From Acidimicrobiaceae bacterium (GTDB taxonomy: Bacteria; Actinomycetota; Acidimicrobiia; Acidimicrobiales; RAAP-2), in assembly GCA_003152555.1 (NCBI GenBank), contig PMAL01000159.1, forward strand, positions 1-7,891: a stretch of 7,891 nucleotides of DNA. Reading direction: 5' to 3'. Numbering within the stretch: the first letter of the stretch is position 1; every line of letters begins with the position of its first letter. A program made the position numbers and the translations under genes. Of the stretch, positions 4,946 through 7,891 are shown piece after piece. A model generated the notes under the pieces. The model was not told where the DNA came from and did not search any database. It saw only the letters and a list, made by a program, of their open reading frames with translations.

Positions 4946-6175
4946 TTAGTCGGCGATGCGCCGGCGAATTTTCTCAATTCGCTCGCCGTCGTGGTTCGCG
5001 TCACCGCCGCGATCGTCGAGCAAGAGCGCGCGGTCAGCGGCCGCTTCGGCCTCGGCCGACCGGTCACGTGCGGCGAGGCGCGCTTCAACGCCCTCTACGG
5101 CAATCTTCTTCGCCTCTTCAACGAGCGCTTCGACCATCTCGTCCTCGGGCACCACGCGAATGATCTGCCCCTGAATGAAAAGGTGCCCACGCTTCTTGCC
5201 CGCGGCGATGCCGAGGTCCGCGTGGCGAGCTTCGCCCGGACCGTTGACGACGCAACCCATTACCGCCACCTGGATCGGCACGTCGAGAGCGGAGAGCGCG
5301 ATCTGGGCTTCGTTGGCGATCTTGATGACGTCGACTTCGGCCCGCCCACAACTGGGACACGCAATGAGGTCGAGTCCCTTGCGCTCGCGCAGTCCCAACA
5401 CTTCGAGAAGTTGTCGCCCGGCATTCGCCTCTTCGACCGGATCGGCCGTGAGCGAGTAGCGCAGCGTGTCGCCAATACCTTCGGCGAGCAGCGTCGCGAT
5501 ACCTGCGGTGCCCTTTAAGAGCCCACCGGGCAATGGTCCGGCTTCAGTTACGCCCAGGTGCAGCGGGTGATCGAACGTCTCGGACGCCAATCGGTACGCG
5601 GCGATCATCGTCGCGACCGACGAGGCCTTCACCGAGATCTTCACGTCGGAGAATCCCACCTCTTCGAAATACGCCAGCTCGAGGCGCGCGGACTCCACGA
5701 GTGCTTCGGGCGTCGCGCCACCAAACTTTTCGTAGATCGCCGGGTGCAAACTTCCAGCGTTGACGCCAATGCGAATGGGCACGCCGCGATCTCGGGCCTC
5801 GCTCGCGACCAATTTGATTTCTTCGGGCTTGCGTAGGTTGCCCGGGTTAAGACGAAGTCCCTGGACGCCCGCTTCTAATGCGGCGAGGGCCATCTCAACG
5901 TGGAAATGAATGTCGGCCACAATCGGCACCGGCGAACGCGGCACGATCTGGGCCAACCCTTCGGCCGCGGCTTGGTCGTTGCACGTGCAGCGCACGATGT
6001 CCGCGCCGGCTCCCGCCAACGCGTAGATCTGCTGCAACGTCCCCTCGACGTTGCCGGTTTTGGTCGTGGTCATCGACTGGACCGAGATCGGAGCATCGCC
6101 GCCTACCTTGACGGCGCCGACAGAGATCTGGCGAGTAGGGCGACGGGGGCTGAGGGCGCTGGCGGTAACATCCAC
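4946..6175 (-). CDS. ispG: 4-hydroxy-3-methylbut-2-en-1-yl diphosphate synthase (IspG/GcpE)
   Basis: IspG is a [4Fe-4S] enzyme of the MEP isoprenoid pathway that reductively converts MEcPP to HMBPP. From the chosen start it has 409 residues. The TIM-barrel part opens with RQISVGAVKVGGDAPISVQSMT and contains ADIHFH (88-93) and GLRLNPGN (106-113). The C-terminal cluster-binding domain carries CPSCGR (Cys273, Cys276) and GCVVNGPGE (Cys308, Glu315), the expected ligand set. A charged helical tail of about 50 residues follows (about 358-409), longer than in E. coli. The start is uncertain. GTG at 6173-6175 is the only usual start codon between the rseP stop and the conserved region, but its GGAGG is only 1 nt away. 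A TTG at 6265 would extend the protein into rseP without family support. The gene begins 38 nt after rseP and precedes proS. Confidence 0.96.
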   Translation of the reverse strand: MDVTASALSPRRPTRQISVGAVKVGGDAPISVQSMTTTKTGNVEGTLQQIYALAGAGADIVRCTCNDQAAAEGLAQIVPRSPVPIVADIHFHVEMALAALEAGVQGLRLNPGNLRKPEEIKLVASEARDRGVPIRIGVNAGSLHPAIYEKFGGATPEALVESARLELAYFEEVGFSDVKISVKASSVATMIAAYRLASETFDHPLHLGVTEAGPLPGGLLKGTAGIATLLAEGIGDTLRYSLTADPVEEANAGRQLLEVLGLRERKGLDLIACPSCGRAEVDVIKIANEAQIALSALDVPIQVAVMGCVVNGPGEARHADLGIAAGKKRGHLFIQGQIIRVVPEDEMVEALVEEAKKIAVEGVEARLAARDRSAEAEAAADRALLLDDRGGDANHDGERIEKIRRRIAD

Positions 6176-6176
6176 C

Positions 6177-6181
6177 CCTCC
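6177..6181 (-). promoter_or_regulatory. ispG Shine-Dalgarno, unusually close to its start
   Basis: GGAGG on the minus strand ends 1 nt before the GTG at 6173-6175, well under the usual 5-9 nt. No other ATG, GTG or TTG follows in frame before the conserved N-terminus. Either this GTG is used inefficiently or by coupling with rseP, or the start has been misjudged. Confidence 0.45.
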
Positions 6182-6213
6182 ATTCTGCCCGGAATGGCAG
6201 CCCCTCGAATCGC

Positions 6214-7464
6214 TTAACGGAAGGGATTGGCGATGGGAAAGGCAATGTCGAGATACAACGTGCAAGCAAAGAGCACGAGCAGCACGCTGACGAAGGCGTA
6301 AATCACTGGCGCCAGACGATTTACGTCGGCGTGGTAGCGCACTTTCTTGCGACTACGAAGTCGCTCGTAGGTCGCGATAGCCACAAATCCCCCGTCCAGG
6401 GGCAGCATGGGCACCATATTGAGCAAGCCCACGAAGATGTTGAGGATCATCAATATGAGCAACAACTCACCCGTGCCGGCTTGAGCGCCCTGGACGCCCA
6501 GGCGCACGGCACCCACGATCGAGACGGGACGGGTGAGTTGCGAATGATGATTCTCCGCCGCCGCCGGCGACGCGACTTGATGAAAGAGGCTGGCGAACTC
6601 GCCCGGAGAAAAAACGTGAATCATCGCGTGCACGGCGGCCGACACCGTCGCTCCGATCTTGGCGAACGACGCCGGCACGGCACCCAGAAACGATGATCGC
6701 ACTTCGCCCGCCGAGAGTCCGACGCCGATGAATCCCTCCGACTTCTTGGATTCCACCGTGCCGTTCACCTTGATTGTTGCGCCGTTTACTGGAGTGGCGT
6801 GCAAGGTTAGGTCGTGGCCCGCGCGCTCAACGACCAAAGTGATTTGTTCGCCCGCATTCTTGCCAATGAGGTTTTCGATGTTGTTCATCGTGACCGCGTG
6901 GCCGTTAATCGAGATGATCTCGTCACCAAGTTTGATGCCGGCCAGCTGTGCGGCGTTGTGCGCGTGGCCCTCCCACTTGGTAAAGGCCGACACGTCGACA
7001 CGTGAGGACGAGGGCAGGCCTATCAGTGTCAGCGACGCGTACGCGATCAGTAGCGCCATCACCACGTGCATGAAGGAACCGGCCGAGGCAAACAACACCT
7101 GGCGCGGGTAGGAAGCCGATCGATACGTCCGCGATTCCAGTTCCGGTTCGACATCGGCGTCCCAGGACATCCCGGGGACCTTCACGTACCCACCCAACAG
7201 TAAGGCCCGCACACCGTAGCGAGTCTCTCCGCGCGTGGTGGACCAAATGACGGGTCCGAATCCCACGAAGAAATCCGTAACTTGCATGCCCGACTTCTTG
7301 GCCACGATGAAGTGGCCGAATTCGTGCCCCATGACCATGAGGACGATCGCCGCCACCACTACGGGCAGCGCCCAACCACCCCACCGACCGAGCAGGGTCG
7401 CGAGGAGGACGACTCCCACCAGGAACAGAATGGGGGAACGCCGCTCCGATGATTTCGAGGTCAT
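6214..7464 (-). CDS. rseP: Site-2-type membrane zinc metalloprotease (RseP/Rip1 family, M50)
   Basis: This intramembrane protease family cleaves membrane-bound anti-sigma factors and related substrates in regulated intramembrane proteolysis. The 416-residue protein has an N-terminal hydrophobic segment (about 11-24) and a second one (about 31-46) leading into the zinc motif HEFGH (47-51, with Glu48 as catalytic residue). GVRALLLGGYVKVPGM (84-99) is also typical of the family. Another hydrophobic helix lies at about 124-150 and a PDZ domain at about 165-235 (AGIKLGDEIISINGHAV). A further helix (about 332-348) leads into NMVPMLPLDGG (349-359), which carries the third zinc ligand Asp, and a last helix is at about 384-406. 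Its length is normal for the family. The ATG lies 2 nt after the dxr stop without a clear Shine-Dalgarno, suggesting translational coupling. The substrate is unknown. Placement between dxr and ispG is as in mycobacteria, where the protein is called Rip1. Confidence 0.95.
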   Translation of the reverse strand: MTSKSSERRSPILFLVGVVLLATLLGRWGGWALPVVVAAIVLMVMGHEFGHFIVAKKSGMQVTDFFVGFGPVIWSTTRGETRYGVRALLLGGYVKVPGMSWDADVEPELESRTYRSASYPRQVLFASAGSFMHVVMALLIAYASLTLIGLPSSSRVDVSAFTKWEGHAHNAAQLAGIKLGDEIISINGHAVTMNNIENLIGKNAGEQITLVVERAGHDLTLHATPVNGATIKVNGTVESKKSEGFIGVGLSAGEVRSSFLGAVPASFAKIGATVSAAVHAMIHVFSPGEFASLFHQVASPAAAENHHSQLTRPVSIVGAVRLGVQGAQAGTGELLLILMILNIFVGLLNMVPMLPLDGGFVAIATYERLRSRKKVRYHADVNRLAPVIYAFVSVLLVLFACTLYLDIAFPIANPFR

Positions 7465-7466
7465 GG

Positions 7467-7891
7467 CTATTTCTGGAGAATACCGTGCGCAAGTCGACGG
7501 GCGGTCAGGTCATTCATCAACAAATCATCAATCGAATCGAGTGGATCGTCAACGTACTGGTCCATCACCGCCGCGACCGTCGACACAATCTGGCTCCACG
7601 CGAGTCGTTCGGCGAGGAAAGCTTCGACCGCGACTTCGTTGGCCGCGCTCAGCCACGCCGGTGCGGCGCCGCCGCGGCGCGCTGCCGCGTACGCGAGCGC
7701 CAACGCCGGAAAGGCGTCAGTGTCAGGCGCTTCAAAACTCAGCTCCAGGGGCTGCGAAAAATCAATCTGTCCCCAACCGTGGTCGAAACGAACGGGCAGT
7801 CCGAGACAGTACGCAATGGGCAGGCGCATATCGGGCCGGGAGAGTTGCGCAATGATCGAACCGTCGACGTACTCGACCATTGAGTGCACGA
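7467..7891 (-). CDS. dxr: 1-deoxy-D-xylulose 5-phosphate reductoisomerase, C-terminal part (5' end outside the window)
   Basis: Dxr is the NADPH-dependent enzyme that converts DXP to MEP, the first committed step of the MEP pathway. About 140 C-terminal residues are visible. They begin within the family segment HSMVEYVDGSIIAQL, followed by RPDMRLPIAYCL and then AANEVAVEAFLAERLAW, typical of the DXR C-terminal helical domain. The N-terminal NADPH-binding domain and most catalytic residues lie beyond the right edge. The reading frame is intact to the TAG at 7467-7469, 2 nt before the ATG of the membrane protease. Together with ispG it puts two MEP-pathway genes in one transcriptional block. Confidence 0.96.
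   Translation of the reverse strand, partial: VHSMVEYVDGSIIAQLSRPDMRLPIAYCLGLPVRFDHGWGQIDFSQPLELSFEAPDTDAFPALALAYAAARRGGAAPAWLSAANEVAVEAFLAERLAWSQIVSTVAAVMDQYVDDPLDSIDDLLMNDLTARRLAHGILQK

Noticed and set aside
4916..5518. Plus-strand ORF of 200 residues antisense to ispG
   Set aside because: Shadow of a conserved gene. Long antisense ORFs are common at this GC content, and no motif was seen.
4946..6265. ispG starting at TTG 6263-6265 inside rseP
   Set aside because: It would add 30 residues read out of frame from the rseP end, without resemblance to IspG N-termini.

Overview
The window (about 60% GC by eye) carries a single co-oriented block of eight genes, all on the minus strand. In transcription order (right to left) they are dxr (5' end outside the window), a site-2 protease of the RseP/Rip1 type, ispG, proS, rimP, nusA, ylxR and infB (3' end outside the window). 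This order, with MEP-pathway isoprenoid genes running into the rimP-nusA-ylxR-infB transcription/translation cluster, is characteristic of Actinobacteria. The GC content, the compact NusA without E. coli-type acidic repeat domains and the short archaeal/eukaryotic-type ProRS suggest a deep actinobacterial lineage such as Acidimicrobiia. That class assignment is inference and was not tested by any search.

Right part (about 4905-7891): the C-terminal third of Dxr (DXP reductoisomerase), then a membrane zinc protease starting 2 nt after the dxr stop, then IspG. Dxr and IspG catalyse the second and the penultimate steps of the MEP pathway. Middle (3495-4904): prolyl-tRNA synthetase. A 195-bp intergenic region (3300-3494) follows, the only sizeable non-coding stretch. 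It holds a good sigma70-type promoter with an extended -10, then an 11-bp GC-rich hairpin followed by a U-rich run, placed inside the presumed rimP leader. This arrangement looks like an attenuator ahead of rimP-nusA.

Left part (1-3299): rimP, nusA and ylxR are tightly packed (2-nt gap, then overlap), followed after 47 nt by infB. Two start codons are unusual. infB must start at TTG, because an in-frame stop lies four codons upstream. ylxR has no ATG, GTG or TTG anywhere upstream of its conserved Cys motif, and its only well-placed candidate is an ATA that overlaps the nusA stop codon (ATAG) behind a strong GGAGGA. infB is cut off inside the G1 motif of its GTPase domain.

This is mainly a conserved housekeeping locus. 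I see no mobile element, CRISPR array, tRNA, rRNA or defence system. The points worth a second look are the ylxR start, the rimP leader, the Val/acidic tail of NusA, the reduced cysteine set of ProRS and the repeats in the IF2 linker.
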